From assembly GCA_030825115.1 (NCBI GenBank), contig JAPJQL010000018.1, positions 1-13,886 of the forward strand: a stretch of 13,886 nucleotides of DNA. The letters run 5' to 3'. A program made the translations under genes and the position numbers. This document shows, in pieces, positions 13,827 to 13,886 of the stretch (its first letter is position 1; every line of letters begins with the position of its first letter). The stretch is from Lachnospiraceae bacterium (GTDB lineage Bacteria > Bacillota > Clostridia > Lachnospirales > Lachnospiraceae). The notes beneath the pieces were generated by a model. That model made no database searches. It was not told the DNA's origin and worked only from the letters and a program-made list of their open reading frames with translations.

Positions 13827-13882
13827 CAGTAAGAAAATGACGTTGTGCTTGCACAAAAGGAATTTTCTTACAGGCACTTTTC
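13818..13882 (+). terminator. long composite hairpin at the end of the transporter operon
   Basis: GAAAAGTG (13818-13825) pairs with CACTTTTC (13875-13882), and GTAAGAAAAT (13829-13838) pairs with ATTTTCTTAC (13862-13871), with 3-nt internal mismatches between. The apex is TTGTG/CACAA (13843-13847/13852-13856). The stop codon TGA (13824-13826) lies partly in the outer stem. The window ends 4 nt later, so a T-run cannot be checked. It could be a terminator, an RNA-stabilising stem or one end of a repeat element. Confidence 0.5.
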
Positions 13883-13886
13883 ATAG

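Overview
The window looks like a chromosomal segment from a Gram-positive gut Clostridium relative, most probably Lachnospiraceae. This is inferred from the strong AGGAGG-type ribosome binding sites, housekeeping-type promoters with 17-bp spacers, a MutS2 paralogue of the Smr-less kind common in that family, and a compact sialic acid (nan) locus. No rRNA, tRNA, CRISPR array, integrase or transposase gene is visible.

Layout. Positions 1-575 hold no protein gene. A near-consensus promoter (188-216) is followed by about 340 nt of leader that can fold extensively and has two terminator-like hairpins. It leads into a TTG-started MutS2-like ATPase (576-2492). Next come an SGNH esterase with its own promoter (2635-3276) and a secreted subtilisin-family protease (3392-4663). 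A 268-bp near-perfect inverted repeat (4662-4929) begins on the protease stop codon. A bidirectional terminator follows (4959-4993).

The second half is a sialic acid catabolism and uptake locus. nanA (5013-5930) is on the minus strand, divergent from nanE-nanK (6110-7713). The 179-bp gap between the two start codons holds one sigma-A type promoter for each direction. A 14-bp hairpin terminator closes nanE-nanK. A consensus promoter (TTGACA-17-TATAAT) then starts a five-gene Dpp/Opp-type ABC transporter operon (8067-13826): lipoprotein, two permeases and two ATPases. The window ends in a long hairpin just after that operon.

How it works together. The likely scheme is import of a sialic acid (or a related sialoside) by the five-gene transporter, cleavage by NanA to N-acetylmannosamine and pyruvate, phosphorylation by NanK, and epimerisation by NanE to GlcNAc-6-phosphate. 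The enzymes that would finish the route (NagA, NagB), a sialidase and a dedicated regulator are not in the window. The link between transporter and sialic acid rests on position only.

The least explained structures are the leader before the MutS2-like gene, the 268-bp inverted repeat, and three RNA hairpin arrangements around the transporter operon: competing stems before the lipoprotein gene, a stem competing with the permease ribosome binding site, and the 3'-terminal hairpin. No clearly new multi-gene system was found.
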